NCBI GenBank assembly: GCA_029747015.1
Contig: JAKOGI010000446.1
Coordinates: forward strand, 377,001 to 441,000
Source of the DNA: Carnegiea gigantea
Lineage: Eukaryota > Streptophyta > Magnoliopsida > Caryophyllales > Cactaceae
Length of the DNA stretch: 64,000 nucleotides
Reading direction: 5' to 3'
Part shown: positions 46,001 to 58,470 of the stretch, one piece after another
Position numbering within the stretch: position 1 is the stretch's first letter
Layout: every line of letters starts with the position of its first letter
The notes under the pieces: model-generated
Database searches by the model: none
The model's input: the letters and a program-made list of their open reading frames with translations, nothing else
Told to the model about the DNA's origin: nothing
Translations under genes and position numbers: made by a program

Positions 46001-46619
46001 TCAATAGTCATTATCAATTAATTATACTTGAGTATTTGTTGACTACATTGAGGGAAGTAAATGATAATCTAATCGAATCTCATTTTATAATGGGTTTTTG
46101 CAACCAGTACCGGACGGGTGCTGGTTGAAGAGCAATAACTGATGAGATTGTAAGCTTAATTATTTTGGACATTACAACAACGCTTAACATTAAGTGTTTG
46201 TGACAAACATTAATTCCTTCATCTTCACAGCTTTTACACCCCATATATACTTTATAGACTATCATATCTATTTTCCGAACAACTTTGTTGGTGAAAGGAC
46301 CCGTTGAGGCCCGTCTTTATGGTCAAATGTGGTGAACCCAAACAAAATTAAAGCATTAGACATCTAAGTATACACAATCAATCTTGAAATAATTGATGGT
46401 AAAATTGGACCATGATCAGAGGACGAACGAGGGAACCTCAGGAATATGAAACTCAATCCCCAAACTACAATCAACCTTGGATCAGTGATTGTTTGATTCG
46501 AAAATTCAGCTCAACTATGCAGCAAATAATATTTTCCCATGTGCATGTGCATGTGCATAAGTTACTGTCTACCACGTTCACAAAACAATTAAATAGCAGT
46601 GTGTGCAACTCTCAACCAA

Positions 46620-46651
46620 GTCGTTGTAGTATAATAGTGAGCATTCCCGCC
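46620..46651 (+). pseudogene. 5' half of a tRNA-Asp relic
   Basis: TCGTTGTAGTATAATAGTGA followed by GCATTCCCGCC matches the acceptor, D-arm and anticodon 5' strand of plant tRNA-Asp(GUC). The remainder is deleted. Unit 2 carries a longer version at 59,568-59,635. Confidence 0.75.
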
Positions 46652-46779
46652 CAATTTTTTAATTTTCTTTTGCTTTTCTTCGATTCTTAGCTTGGTTGCT
46701 AGATCACACGCCTTTTTCCTTTCTTTTTTTTCCTTTTTCTTTTTCCTACACATGCCTGAATTTTTGCATAATGGGTCAA

Positions 46780-47510
46780 GGAGGATGATATAATATGTTC
46801 CAAGGAAATTTACTTAATCAATTTATAGTGGTTATCATTGTTACATCTCCAATACAATAAGTCCCATGTTAATATATCATTTAAGATCTAAAATCACCAA
46901 ATTTTTAATGATTACATTTAGTTGCGAATTACTAAGCTTAAATATTCGTCGGTTACGCCAACAAAGTATTAACTGGCACCCTAATCATATTAACTCTATC
47001 CACCAGGGCATAGGATATGCGTATTTTAGACGTGTGATAAATTATGGACAAAAAGATGATTTCATATAATTCCTAAGTTATAATATCCTCTGGCTATTTG
47101 ATCATATTCTTTTTTTCATCACCTTGTTTTAATGATTATCAAAACGGAGAATGGATTTTAATTATGAAAAAAAGGAGAAGTAATCAAACTTATATATATT
47201 GAAATATTAAGGGGAAAAAACATATCTTTAACATTGATCCTAGAAGAAAAAGTGCCTCTTTATGAGACTATGACTACTCAAACCTAAAATCTCTTAAGAC
47301 CAATTAAGTTCCATTTGAATTGACACAAATCTTTTAATTTGATTGAATTTAATGAGTTTAAGTAGGATTTAGGATCCACTATCATCTTTACCATAAATAA
47401 TTTAAAAACTAATAGAATAATTTTGGTATATATAATATAATAAGTTAAAGTTGTGAGGGAAGATGTCATGTTGTTAAATGAAATATTTGATTTGATAAGA
47501 ATTAAACAGT
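46780..47510. mobile_element. Unit-1-specific insertion containing a MITE copy
   Basis: Unit 2 passes from TTTTTGGATAACGGGTC to TATTGTTAAATACTCAC with only a few dozen bases between, while unit 1 has some 700 extra bases. Part of these (about 46,865-47,070, with TATTCGTCGGTTACGCCAAC) matches the interior of the MITE at 952-1336. Exact ends are not defined. Confidence 0.55.
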
Positions 47511-47852
47511 TATTAAAATACTGTTAAATACTCACCACATCCACATGTAAGGTGATTTCTTGTCGCTAATAAATAGTGTAGGTCGTTCAATAATATTCAT
47601 TAAAAAAAAAATCCTTATTGGCATTAGGAAAGTTTAATTTTCATTTGAAGCAAAAAACATCCATATTATTTTTTATTAAAAGGAAACATAAAAAAGCGAA
47701 ACTTTTGTTTTTTGGTAAGAAGAACACCCCACGAATCCACCGATTGTCGAATTCATGATGATTCTTTGAATTGGGTTCACCGGAATCCTTCCCAGTTTAA
47801 TTCTTTCTACTGCTTTTTCTCTTCTTCATAACCTTGGGAGAGAAGGCACAAG

Positions 47853-48395
47853 GTATGTTCTTTTTCTGTGTCTTGATGATTCTTTGAATTGGGTTTGCGT
47901 TGATCGATTGGTGTGATTTCTGTTTGGAGGTCTGGAACTGTATTTTGTTTAAATATTCAATTTACTACTGAATTTTGAGATGGGTTTTTCGTCCTTGCCT
48001 TAAAAATAGCTTCCTAGGCTAATTGGATGTTTTAGATTTTACTTGTGTAAATTCGATTGGCTATATGAACCATGCCCACATATTTGATGTGGGAAATGGG
48101 ATATTGGCAAAATTGAAACGTTGACTGTGTAAGGAGATAATGATACTGGGATTTTCCAATTTGGGATTTGTGGACTGGTTTTGCAGGCGCTTTTATATGC
48201 ATGATGGAATGTTGTGCTTGTGTATTTGAGATTGTTTCTTGGGTATTCAAGCTGTATTAATTGCTTTAAGGGGTTTATCTTCCTTGGTAATGAAACAGGT
48301 AGTTTTCTAGTTTCCGTTTTTGAATGGATAGATTCTCTCTTAGGCCATAGCAGGCTGAAAGTTCACTATTAAGTGCGAAGAAGTTAAGGTTGCAG
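47853..48395 (+). other. Probable 5'UTR intron of TatD copy 1
   Basis: Donor CACAAG|GTATGT at 47,853 and acceptor GGTTGCAG|GTGTGG at 48,395 bound a T-rich 543-bp segment just upstream of the ATG at 48,433. The donor is conserved in unit 2 (CACAAG|GTATGC, near 60,129). Confidence 0.55.
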
Positions 48396-48432
48396 GTGTG
48401 GGAGAGTTAATAAGGAGCTGGTTGAGGAAACC

Positions 48433-50809
48433 ATGAAGCTATTTGACGCTCATTGTCACCTGGAAGACCCTAGAATTTTTAACCTTGCCCCACAGTTAAT
48501 CCGTTCAACGCTTGATTCTGGGGTTGTCACATTTTGCAGTTCATGGTGTAGTGCTGAAAGACTGGCATTTGGTTAAACAGATGGGTGACTCTTATCCTTG
48601 TGTTGTTCCTTGTTTTGGTGTGCACCCTTGGTATGTTACTGAGAGGAGCCCAGACTGGTTTAGGAGTTTGAGACGGTACTCAATTCAGCTCCCTATGCTG
48701 CTGGTGGGGAGATTGGTCTAGACAAAGGATCTCGGGGCAGGGAGATTGATTTTAATGTTCAGGTTGAAGTGTTCAAGCAACAGCTAGAGCTAGCCAGAGA
48801 GCTTAGAAGACCGGCCTCTGTCCACTGTGTTCGTGCCTTCGGTGACTTTCTTGATGTAATGAAGGCAATGGAGTCTTTTCCTTATGGAGTAATTCTCCAC
48901 TCGTTTTTCGGATCTGCTGAGATGGTCCCTGAATTGGCAAAGCTCAGCTCGTTCTTCTTGTTCTCTGGGTTTGTTATGTCAATGAAACCACAGAAGGTGA
49001 AGAAGTTGCTTAAGGCAGTGCCCTCTGACAGAAGTTTACTAGAGACTGATGCACCTGATGCTGTGCCGAGATGTAATTTGGATTCTTTGTTCTTACTAGA
49101 AGGTGATGCATCCCTTCCTCCAGAACTCAAGGCACTTGGAGAAAATCCACAATCAAGGGCGACTTATGCCTTGTCAAGTGAGGTGAAAGATGAATCGAAA
49201 TTGCCGAAAGAATTGCTAAATCATCCGGCTAATATTCACAATGTACTCACCTACGTTGCATCCATGCTTGAGATGACTAGTGAAGAACTCGCAGAACTAA
49301 GCTACGCAAATGCTATATGCCTGTTTTCTTATGAATGCTCTAAAGTGCTTCGACAAGGTCAGTATATTTGTTTAAAATGCGTCTACAAGTTTTCTTTGAG
49401 ACCTTTTCTGGCTCTTGTTATTTTCAGTCTTATTAGTCAAATTAATACAATGATGCAGCTGTAAGTGAGGAGCAATCCCACTGTGAATTCTGGTCTTGAC
49501 TGGATTGTTATGTTAATATACACTGTCGTAGTAGTCAAGCTCTTTCTTATCATCAACATCAATTTTCAGGCCTATTCATCCAATCTTGTACAGGTGCGTC
49601 AGAACAAGTCATCAAAAACGGATGTCTTTTAAGAACAAAGCATCAGTTCGAAGAATAGGTGCAGAGGTAGTCTGTACTGTCATGGATAAGGATATATTCT
49701 AGGAGGCTTTCTAAATGATTGTTTGTTCTCTCATGTTCATATGAAAAATATTTTGAGACAACATGACAAAAGGTGGTCTAGCAAAGGCCCATTTTCCCCT
49801 TACCCCCAGCAAGGCATAAAAGCTGTTGTCTCCTCTTCAGCATGATGCTATTTTCTTCTCTGATTTTCTCTGGAGCCAGTAGTTAGCTGGGAACATCTGT
49901 CCAGCCTAAGGAATCCATCGTATATAAAAACCTCAACTCATCAAGGGGGGCCAGAAGGTTGACTGTGTTGCGAATTATTCATGCGTTACTATGGTTGCCA
50001 TAGATTAGAGAGTTTCCTGCACCATTACTGGCAACAAGAAGTTGATTTTGGTTTTGCTTATGCAATCAAATTGATGCCAACAAATCTCATTGTCAGTTGA
50101 TGTTTCTTTCATGATAGGATCATTCCATCTGATATATGTGTGCTGTTTTTCTCCCCCTTCTTTTTAAGGGTACTTTCTTCTTACCTGAATTTTTGAAGCA
50201 CAAATGAAATCTTCGCACCTGTGGACAAACACTGAAATCTATTCCTAAAGTTTCTGGAGCTTCCGGAAGATGCCTTGATCTTTCTACTTGATTTATACTA
50301 TTTTCTTTCTCATTCATCTTTAAGTCTAAAAATCCCTTGAACTATTTGAGGGTTTTAGGATACCATCCTGTTACTGTTGTTGTGAGTTTTTCAGATAAGA
50401 AGTAAGGCTGCAGTCCCTACTCCCAGCACTAACGCAGACAGAGTTATGGAGATGGGAAAATGGGCATTTCATATTGATCTTTTTGATGTATTTTGTCTTG
50501 AATGTCTCTACATAACAGTAGTTCATATAGAATCCATGAAGCTAACTTTTTCCTAATACTGGAAAAGTGATGAACTCGGCAGTCTAGATTCTGTAATCTG
50601 TTTGGAATTTCTACTTCATATGTGGGGCTTAATCGCATTCAGCTTCTATGAGATCTGGTGGCCTTCATTCTGCAGAAAGCAATCTTAATCCTCTTTGGAT
50701 ACGAATGTTCCACTTCACTACGCATGATTATGGCTTGTGTTTCTCATGTGCTGCTGCAACTGCAGGCGCTGTTTTGGAGAAGTCAGTGGAGGCGAAGGAC
50801 TCAAAGTGA
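48433..50809 (+). pseudogene. TatD-family metal-dependent hydrolase, copy 1, two frameshifts
   Basis: Exon 1 starts at 48,433 (MKLFDAHCHLED) and ends at 49,357; exon 2 is 50,766-50,809. The join CAAG|GTCAGT ... CTGCAG|GCGCT continues the frame to AVLEKSVEAKDSK and a stop. TatD proteins are TIM-barrel metal-dependent nucleases/hydrolases. Their metal-ligand motifs are all visible: HxH (DAHCHL), GEIGLD, SVHC, LHSF and LLETDAP. Between HxH and GEIGLD one extra base (near 48,526) shifts the frame, so translation from the ATG stops at TAA 48,574. A one-base loss near 48,680 restores the frame. The rest (48,700-49,357) is clean. It is either a very young pseudogene or a functional gene with two base errors in the assembly. 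Homologs are single polypeptides of about 300 residues. Confidence 0.85.
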
Positions 50810-51505
50810 TGTAAATAACTACTCGATGATCGACATCAGGCATCAACCACAAATGTAATAAAGAGTTGTTATTAATCCGCACGCATTACGTGCAAATCAA
50901 AACTGGTGTTATTCTATTCTAACAACAATGATTACTTGTAATCATCAATAAGGCAATAATTTAGACATTAGCAAGAAGTTAATAGGTCTTTTTATTGTAA
51001 ATATATTTATTTACCCCTCAAAGTTTAGGTAAATATCCTTTACCTTCTAAACTTTTCGAATAATTTTTTGTCCTCCTTCACCCTAAGCATCACAAACCTC
51101 CAAAATTACAAAAATACTTTTCGTGTTTGTAATTTTTTTACAAAACTTGATTTAGTTATGTTTCAATTCTCTTAACATTTGATCCAACTGATGTAGCCAG
51201 CAGCGCTATGGTGATGACATCCGAGACCAACGCTAAGGTCGCCATGATCTAGCAAGCCTCCGAACATTATATATGGTGCTGTTTCGGTTTTCCTTCACAT
51301 TTTTGGAGAAATTTCACTCTCGTGTTCCAATCTTTAATTGCCCAACATCCGGCCAAGTTCAAGCGAGAAAATTGACATCTTCATTGCTTTTAGTGCCCTC
51401 AAACTATGATTTTTTTTTAGTGTTAACCAATTAAGGCAATTTCAAGAGCATGAATAGACTCTTATAATCTTAGGGGTTTCTAATATTTTGATGCATAGGT
51501 GAAGA

Positions 51506-51842
51506 TAGACCTGGCAAACAGGTCATTCGATTCGGGTTAAATTTGGGTCGGGTCATGTTTCGAGTCAAACGGCATTTCATGTTGGTTCAGTTTGGGTCGA
51601 GTGAATTTCGATTTGGGTCGACTTCGGGTCAACTGATTTTTTGTCCAATAAGCTTGTCATGCAAAAATAAGTAACTTTGTCAGAAATTTCGGGCCTGATA
51701 TGGTGTGGTTCGGTTCTGTTCGGTTTGGGTCATTTTATATTTCGGGTCCACTTTCGGATGAGTCTGTTTTAGATGTCGGATCGGTATGGGTCTGGTTCAT
51801 TCAGTTTGAGTTTCAGTTCTCAGTTTAGTTTTATTAGGTCGA
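51506..51842. mobile_element. hAT-like MITE, unit 2 copy
   Basis: Orthologue of 36,753-37,076. Left TSD GGTGAAGA (51,498-51,505) and right TSD GGTGAAAG (51,843-51,850) are better preserved than in unit 1. The interior is GGTTCRGTTTGGGTC-rich. Confidence 0.8.
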
Positions 51843-53874
51843 GGTGAAAGAGGGAAATAATAATTCGAAAAGGTTAAAAGTGTTAAAGAATATTATCTGA
51901 AACCTCAAAAGGAGTAGTGAAGGTACCTTTTTTTAATTTCTTTTTCAAATGAAATATTTGATAATTAGGACTCATTAAATCTTGTTGACGACGGACTTGT
52001 CTTGGGTTTTTATTTCGCAGTACTGGCTGGCAAGGTGATTATAATGTGGACGTGACCATTTGCTCTGCTTTAGTAATCTCCTTCATCACAGTTGTGAATT
52101 CGTGGATTGTCTTGAGCTGGGCCAACCGGGACTACGCAAAGTTTAACGTTGACTTAGTTGACAGTGGTCTTATACCCTGGGTGGGGCCTACAAACCCGTA
52201 TAATCGTACGTGACCATGTACTCTACTTCAGTAACCGGTACTAGTGTACTACGCACTGAATGACAAGCACAAGAAACAGCACTTGAGATTTTGGGGAAAC
52301 CATTATCTTATTCAGCCGAACGACTTCATGTGATCGTATACTTTGCTTGTTTGACCTCTTCAATACGATTATGAATTTGTGAATGTTGTTGATAATAATT
52401 TGTGAATGTTTATGCAGGTGATGGATAAGGTAGAGCTTTACCCTAACTCACTTGTTTTAAAACATCCACATATATCATGCATACATGCATCGTTCATATC
52501 TTTTCAATTTCCACTTGCTTTTTCAGATTTGTTGAAGCAAATGTCCATCGAATACTGGTAAAATTACCGGACCTGATCAGTAATTCATTTACGCATGCCC
52601 TCACATGTAGACAATGATCTGTGCGTCAGTACTGTAAGATCACATTGTATTGGACCCTACAGCTTGACAGCATGAGAACTTTTTTTTTTGGTAAAGAAGG
52701 TAATAATTACAATTTAGGATGCCTTCCTCGATCTTTTGCCTACGGTGAAGTGACAGTCTGAGTACATGGACAGAGGAGAAGCACATAGACTGATTTTCCA
52801 AGCGAAAACCGTACACTCGATCGGATGGAGTGTGTTGGGCCGTACATTTCGGTGTCGTACGATGGCCCAAGGCATTCAAAGCGAGTGCACCCAGAGTGCC
52901 ACTTACATTACTTATTCATAGAAAATTTGCGCCTGAGCGTTGTTTTAAATAGCACTTTTCTCACGCGCCATTTTCTTGCTTGCATTCATGATTTCGAGCG
53001 CCCTATGGACGCTTGGGATAGGGGCCTGTCGTGGACCCGTGGTTGGCTTGCAGTCATGCCCCACTACTTTTGTCTTTGACTTTCTCTCCTCACTACCTCT
53101 CTGAGCCTCTGTCCAAACTCCCTCCCTCATTCTCTCTTCTCTCGCACCTGTGGAGGTGTTCTCATAATAGTGTTTGAAAATAAGTGTTAAAAAGTGTATT
53201 GTTAGTTTCTACTGTGTATACACCCTTAATCATCCGGAGTGTTTCCAAGGATTGATGTAAGCATATGTTGTGTAAAACGTAATGTGTGTTGGTCAGAAAA
53301 AATATGCGTTGGAGCAGTAGTGTTGATGTTAGTGATGTTTACAACACATATGTACTCTAACAGTAGTTTTGTGTATGTCTTAAGGATACAATAATGTTGA
53401 TGTTAGTGATATTTACCATCAGTCATGTGAAATTTTTTTACTTTTTATCCCTCAAACCGCGACCAAATGAAAAAGAAAGAGAAAAAGCAGATGGACAACC
53501 ACTCGATTGACAAAGTGATAGACGCGCCAGTAAATATCTACCAAACACTGGTATAATTATCGGGCCTAATCAATTATTCATTTATGTAGGCCCCGTATGC
53601 AATAGTAGTCCATGTGTTAGTACTACAAGATAATATTTGGTAGGACCCTACAACCTGGCAGTGAGGTGCATAGACAGAGGAGAAGGACGTAGAGTGATTT
53701 TTCCAGCTAAAAGTGTACGTTTGATTAGATGGAGTGTGTTGGAGCGAACAATTCAATGTTCATTTAATGATGTGCAGAAAAACGAAGGTGTATGATAGAC
53801 TAATAGTAATATACACCTGGGACTTTCTCTCCCCCCTTCCTCGTTGAGTCTCTCCCCATCCCCTCTCTTATTTT

Positions 53875-54546
53875 TGTTGAGTGTTCCCTCCAATTTGGAG
53901 GTCACCAACAATAATAACAATTTTAAATAAAAAAATTATAATAAAGAGATAGAGATAGTTGTAAGCACTAATTTTGAGTCTAAAATAAAATAGATAAGAA
54001 ATTGAGTAACAAATTAAATTTTTGTATTTATACCAAAGAATAGATACAATCTCTATATACTTGTTCCAAGAACAAGTGTAATAAATTCTCTGATTCAATC
54101 TCCTTGAATAAACTTGAATGAATTTGATCTTGAAAGAGAGTCTAAGAGGCTTAATCTCAATTAAGATATGAGTTTAATCTCTGCACGTAGACGACACGTG
54201 TTTGGAATGCTTGTTGTCTTCGGCCAGAGAAAAGTCCTAAGCTCTTGTGAGTTCTTCTAAAATGCCGACAAAGTGAATGAATCTTCCACCCCTAAGTAGG
54301 AGGTAGTGCTATATTTATAGGGAAAGAATCCCCCACTCCTAACTAGAGTTTGCGACTTATTCATCTTTTTGGGCCTTTGACTTATTAGTCCTTTTGGTTG
54401 GCAATTTAATAGTCAATTTGACTATTGCTTTGGTAGTCGTTTGGATTATGATTTGGTAGTCAATTCGACCCAATTTATTTAATAAATTAAATTAATTAAA
54501 TGGCCTAACCCGAAATAATTATTTTATATTAATTTCTGATGTAACA
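53875..54546 (-). mobile_element. Probable Copia solo LTR
   Basis: Starts TGTTGAGTGTTCCC and ends CTGATGTAACA, giving TG..CA ends. Flanks ATTTT and CTTTT match at 4 of 5. On the minus strand it has a CCCTATAAATATAGC promoter-like box near 54,315. The 672-bp size fits. No internal domain. Absent from the X block of unit 1 as far as I can align. Confidence 0.55.
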
Positions 54547-55680
54547 CTTTTCATTTTTTTTTAGCGCCTACAGTAGTATTTGACGGTGCGAGGTGAAAAA
54601 GCTAATTATCAAGATCAATATGTTGTCAATAACTTCTTGAATTTGTGGTGTCATTTTAATGCTCTTAAATGGGAAAAAAAAAATACAAATTTTAATAAAA
54701 AATAAGTGTTGAATACATAACTAGTTTGATAGAAATGACGCAACGTTATTGTTTAGTGGTGCATTTGATAATTTATTAGAAGAAAAAAAAATTAATCCAA
54801 AAACTAGCTACATCGTGAGGTTACACTTTTACTTTGAAAAATAGCAAAACAACAAAAGAAAAAAGATCTAAAAACCAAAACTAGAGCTTTCCTATTCATG
54901 AAAATTAAGGACAAAATTATTGTGATGGGCTATCACACACTGTGCGGTCAATTTGCACGTCCGTGACTGTACATATGGAGTGATATTGATGAGTTATCAC
55001 ACACTGTGTGCTCATTTTGAACATTTATGACTGTATATATGAAGTGACAATGGACAATTTCATGCACACAATAGAAAATATTTTTTTTCCTGGTCAATTT
55101 TATATGACATGGACAATAAGTATCCGTAATTTTATATATGGAGTGATACGACTAGCGTATTGATAAGAAAAGAAAACTAAGAGATTATTATTAAAATAAA
55201 ATACTCCAAATCTACTTAAGTATATATAAATTTGAATAATGGTTAGCCTCATGATTGTTGTGTGGACTATAAATTCTAGGTGATTGATAAATCTGAATAT
55301 CAATTTCCGTAATATCAAGGCGCTACAATAAGCAGTTTGGTAAGACATAGCATGCATGTCATAGCCTTAACATGTTGTATGTTTAGTCATAATACAGTAA
55401 AATTTCAGCATTTTTTTACCTATTAGTTAGCGTCACATGATCAATAATTGGGGCAGGTTAAGAATCACCCTCATCGATCACCTGCTTTCACTCAGTCCAT
55501 CTGATCCATCCATCACCCCTAGAACGTTCAATTGAATTCATACATCCATCATTCGTAAGTGAAATCAAGTGGACTGAGTGAAAAATGGATAATTAATTAA
55601 ATAACATTGAATAAATTTATAAGAAAAAGATATATTTCCTAAGGCGTTTGACTCGGATAAAATGGGCGGTCAAAGTCTTA

Positions 55681-56083
55681 GGCTCCATTTGGACCTTGAA
55701 AAATTTGACGGAAATAAAAAATTTGGAAAAGTAACCTTTTTCTTGTGTTTGGTTTAGAGAAAATCACATAAAAAAAAATATGAAGGAAAATTAAGTGGAA
55801 AATTTGTTAGAAACAAGTGAAAAAATTTTCCTTATAAAATTGTGAGAAAAGTTTGGGAGAAGTTCCCAAAAGAATTCTCAATCTTTTTAAACCTCGCTCT
55901 ACTTAGATGATGTCAATATGATTTAAGTAGTTCATCAACATTCAAATTTTTCATTTAAATTTTTGTATTTTTTTCTCAATTCAAACAAGAGAAAAAAACT
56001 CACTTTCTCTGTACTTTTTTTTCTTTCACATTTTTTTCCTTCAACTTTTCTTTCCACAAATTTTCTAAGAATCGAACGGAGCT
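55681..56083. mobile_element. Tourist-like MITE
   Basis: Left end GGCTCCATTTGGACCTTGAA and right end (reverse complement) AGCTCCGTTCGATTCTTAGA are inverted, each followed by AAATTTG. The flanks are TTA (55,678-55,680) and TTA/TAA at 56,083-56,086, as for PIF/Harbinger MITEs. The interior is A- or T-rich with symmetric GGAAAATT/AATTTTCC words. Confidence 0.65.
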
Positions 56084-56263
56084 TAAAAAACTCAAATTCA
56101 AACAAAATTAATTGTTGATTTACCAAGGCTGTCATTGCACATAATTACAGGAGGTAGCCTCACGTGTCTAAATGGGGCATTCGCTTCACTGCCAGGTGAA
56201 CTACAACGCAACTCAAGCACTAATCAATCTTCTACTCATGCAGAGTAATTTTGTCTGATCAAG

Positions 56264-56763
56264 ATGGCTTTGTCTCCGCTCCCCAAACTTGCTGCGACTC
56301 TAGTGGCTCTCCTGCTGATCGACTATCACCACAGGTAGTTTTCTGTTGCACCGCTTCTAGCTCGTTTTCACCTTTTGACTTTGTTATGCTGTTTTCTTCT
56401 TCTTGTGAAACTTTAATTTTTCTGAAAGAGCCATTGCAATGTAATCTGATAGATCCTTCTCGAGTATGCATATAAAATTATTTTGATTATTGTATTCTAA
56501 CATTAACTTCAGCTTCAAGCTCTCGAGAAATGCCGACAAGTCTCAAGGAAGTGGGTTATTTGGGTAGCAAAACCATCATAGAAGATGGGAAAATACTGGT
56601 GGTCAAACCCGAACCAAAGCTTGTAAAGCCAGTTATCAAAGAAGTTACAGATGAACAACCTCTGAAATGCATACCGAAAGGTTACGCTTGCGGCTTTTTG
56701 TATGAGTGTTGTCCTCCTTACACTTGCCATTTAGCCGGCCTGTATGTTTTCAAATGCGGTTAA
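56264..56763 (+). CDS. Knottin-type antimicrobial peptide precursor K4 (intact)
   Basis: Two exons, 56,264-56,334 and 56,520-56,763, with donor CACAG|GTAGTT and acceptor CTTCAAG|CTCTC, give a 104-residue open frame. Exon 1 encodes a signal peptide (MALSPLPKLAATLVALLLID). Exon 2 begins with a charged propeptide (contains GYLGSKTIIEDGKILVVKPE) and ends with a mature domain with six cysteines, C-x6-C-x5-CC-x4-C-x9-C, then GGT and a stop. The framework matches plant knottins of the PAFP-S/Mj-AMP antifungal type (known family), which are secreted and act on fungal membranes or other targets. Activity of this one is inference. An alternative acceptor, ACTTCAG at 56,512, would shift the frame. It is the only one of the four loci here without a break. 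A Copia remnant lies 148 bases downstream. Confidence 0.82.
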
Positions 56764-57268
56764 TGAATCCAGAACTACACCAACCGTGCCATGTCTGTAT
56801 GGTACGTTTGATCAGATTTGCATCGATCTCATCCCGTGGGCTTTCTGCTTATTGTTGAGTGTATTAGCCAAAAATAAATTAAAGCTACAGTGTTTGTAAT
56901 GTTTATCATCTGTTGGAGCAGAGGATTATAATAAACAAGAGGCTAGAGACAATTTGCAAAGTGGCATTTGTTAACAAACTTTCTCATTAACTTCGAATCA
57001 AATTTATGGCATGACAATGACAACTAGACTCCAAAAAATCAGGAATTAACAAACAGAAGCGGGCATCACAACCCATTACCTATGCCAAGAGTATTGCTTA
57101 ACTGAAACATGGAAAGACGTTGCTTATTCTGACTAAATAAACAACTCTTAAAAATCTGCTAACAAATCCTGAAAATTAGGAACAAGCATTTTGAAGCAAT
57201 TAATCAATACTCCCTCTTGCTTCAAAACTGGTCACACCCATTTGTAATCTAAATACTTCATGCTTAGC

Positions 57269-58175
57269 TCATGAAAGCGATTTTGTGAAACTGTCTGCAA
57301 CTTGATTGTTAGTGCTGCAGTAGCTCAGGGTTACTTCTCCATCTGCAGCCAACTTTCGAATAAAATGATAACGGATATCTATGTGCTTTGTTCTACTGTG
57401 AAATCCTTGATTCTTTGTCATGGCTATTGTTGCCTTGTTGTCAGAAAAAATCTCCGTAGCTGCTTGTTGAACTTGAAGGAAATCAGCCAATAACCTTCGT
57501 AACCAGATTGCTTGACAAGCTGCTCCTGTAACAGTAACATATTCTGCTCTGATGAGGACAAAGCAATGACATCCTATTTCTTTGAGCTCTATGAAATAGC
57601 ACCGGACCTTAAGAAAATAAGCACCCAGAAGTACTCCTTCTGTCATCTGAACATCCTGTCCAATCACTATCCGAAAACCCATACAATTTGAAATCTGATG
57701 CTTTCGAGTGCCAAACTCCAAAATCAAGACTACCAGCCACATATCTGAGAATCCTCTTTGCTGAACCAAGATGATGAACAGTTGGGCCGTGCATAAATCT
57801 TGAGATCACACTTATAGAGAATGTAATGTCTGGTCTAGTGTGAGATAAATAATTTAGGCCACCAACCATGCTTCGAAATTGCTTTGCATCTGCCATGTCA
57901 GTGTCATCATCAACCACAAGTTTTTCATTCACGTTCATGGGTGTTGGCATGGGTCTGCAGTTCAGCATATTAAACTTCTTTAGGAAATCATCAACATACT
58001 TCTTTTGTGAGATAAAAATACCATCTTCACTTTGATGCACCTCCAGGCCAAGAAAGTAATGCAACAAACCCAAGTTTGACATCTCAAATTTTTCCATCAT
58101 ACAAGACTTGAATTCTTCAATAATGGACTCACATGACCCCATATAAATCATATGGTCAACATACAAACAGTACAC
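57269..58175 (-). pseudogene. Copia reverse transcriptase C-terminus and RNase H, broken
   Basis: The minus-strand frame from 58,175 covers the last part of a Copia reverse transcriptase (LGLEVHQSEDGIFISQKKYV, PTPMNVNEKL, VGGLNYLSHTRPDI) and enters RNase H (GFSDSDWTGCSDDRRSTSG). A frameshift at about 57,610-57,700 passes to a second frame with the RNase H end (EYVTVTGAACQAIWLRRLL, IFSDNKATIAMTKN, RTKHIDIRYHFIRKL). The catalytic YVDD box reads YVDH, so it would be inactive even without the shift. Relic of the element at 56,911-58,578. Confidence 0.92.
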
Positions 58176-58349
58176 AACACCAAAAATGAGAATTACCTCG
58201 TTGTTTCACATATAGGGTTGGTTCATTATTGCCTCTTTCAAATCCATTCTCCCTGGAATATGAGTCAATTTTCCTGTATATTGGTAGCATAATTAAAAAT
58301 ATACATATTTCTGTAATTAAAATAAATGAATGTTATAGAAAATTTATAT

Positions 58350-58470
58350 GAGACGTAAGAAGATGCAAGAATATGCAAGGAGATGTAAGGAGATGTAAGA
58401 GGATGTAAGGATTATGCTAAGGATTTAAGGAGCTATAAAGATATGTAAGAAGGTGTAAAGAGATGTAAGT
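58350..58470. repeat. Ten-base minisatellite GATGTAAGGA
   Basis: About 12 imperfect units of GATGTAAGGA (also GATGCAAGAA, TATGTAAGAA) inside the 5' remnant of the Copia element. Probably replication slippage. Confidence 0.85.

Larger units (their letters stand above)
36207..50870. repeat. Segmental duplication, unit 1
   Basis: Order: X block (36,207-41,236), knottin K2 with flanks (42,200-43,850), knottin K3 (44,815-45,042), TatD copy 1 (47,840-50,870). The same order X, knottin, TatD repeats in unit 2. The X blocks open with an identical TTATTCTATTCTAACAACAA at 36,208 and 50,909 and stay alignable through landmarks such as TTTTAAAACATCCACAT (37,375 and 52,455) and TGATCCATCCATCA (41,204 and 55,502). 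Long gene-free stretches in unit 1 (36.3-41.2, 43.3-44.1, 46.7-47.5 kb) hold only this duplicated non-coding DNA and listed repeats. Confidence 0.85.

Noticed and set aside
57302..57493. Plus-strand frame over the Copia RNase H
   Set aside because: Antisense shadow of the minus-strand RNase H relic.
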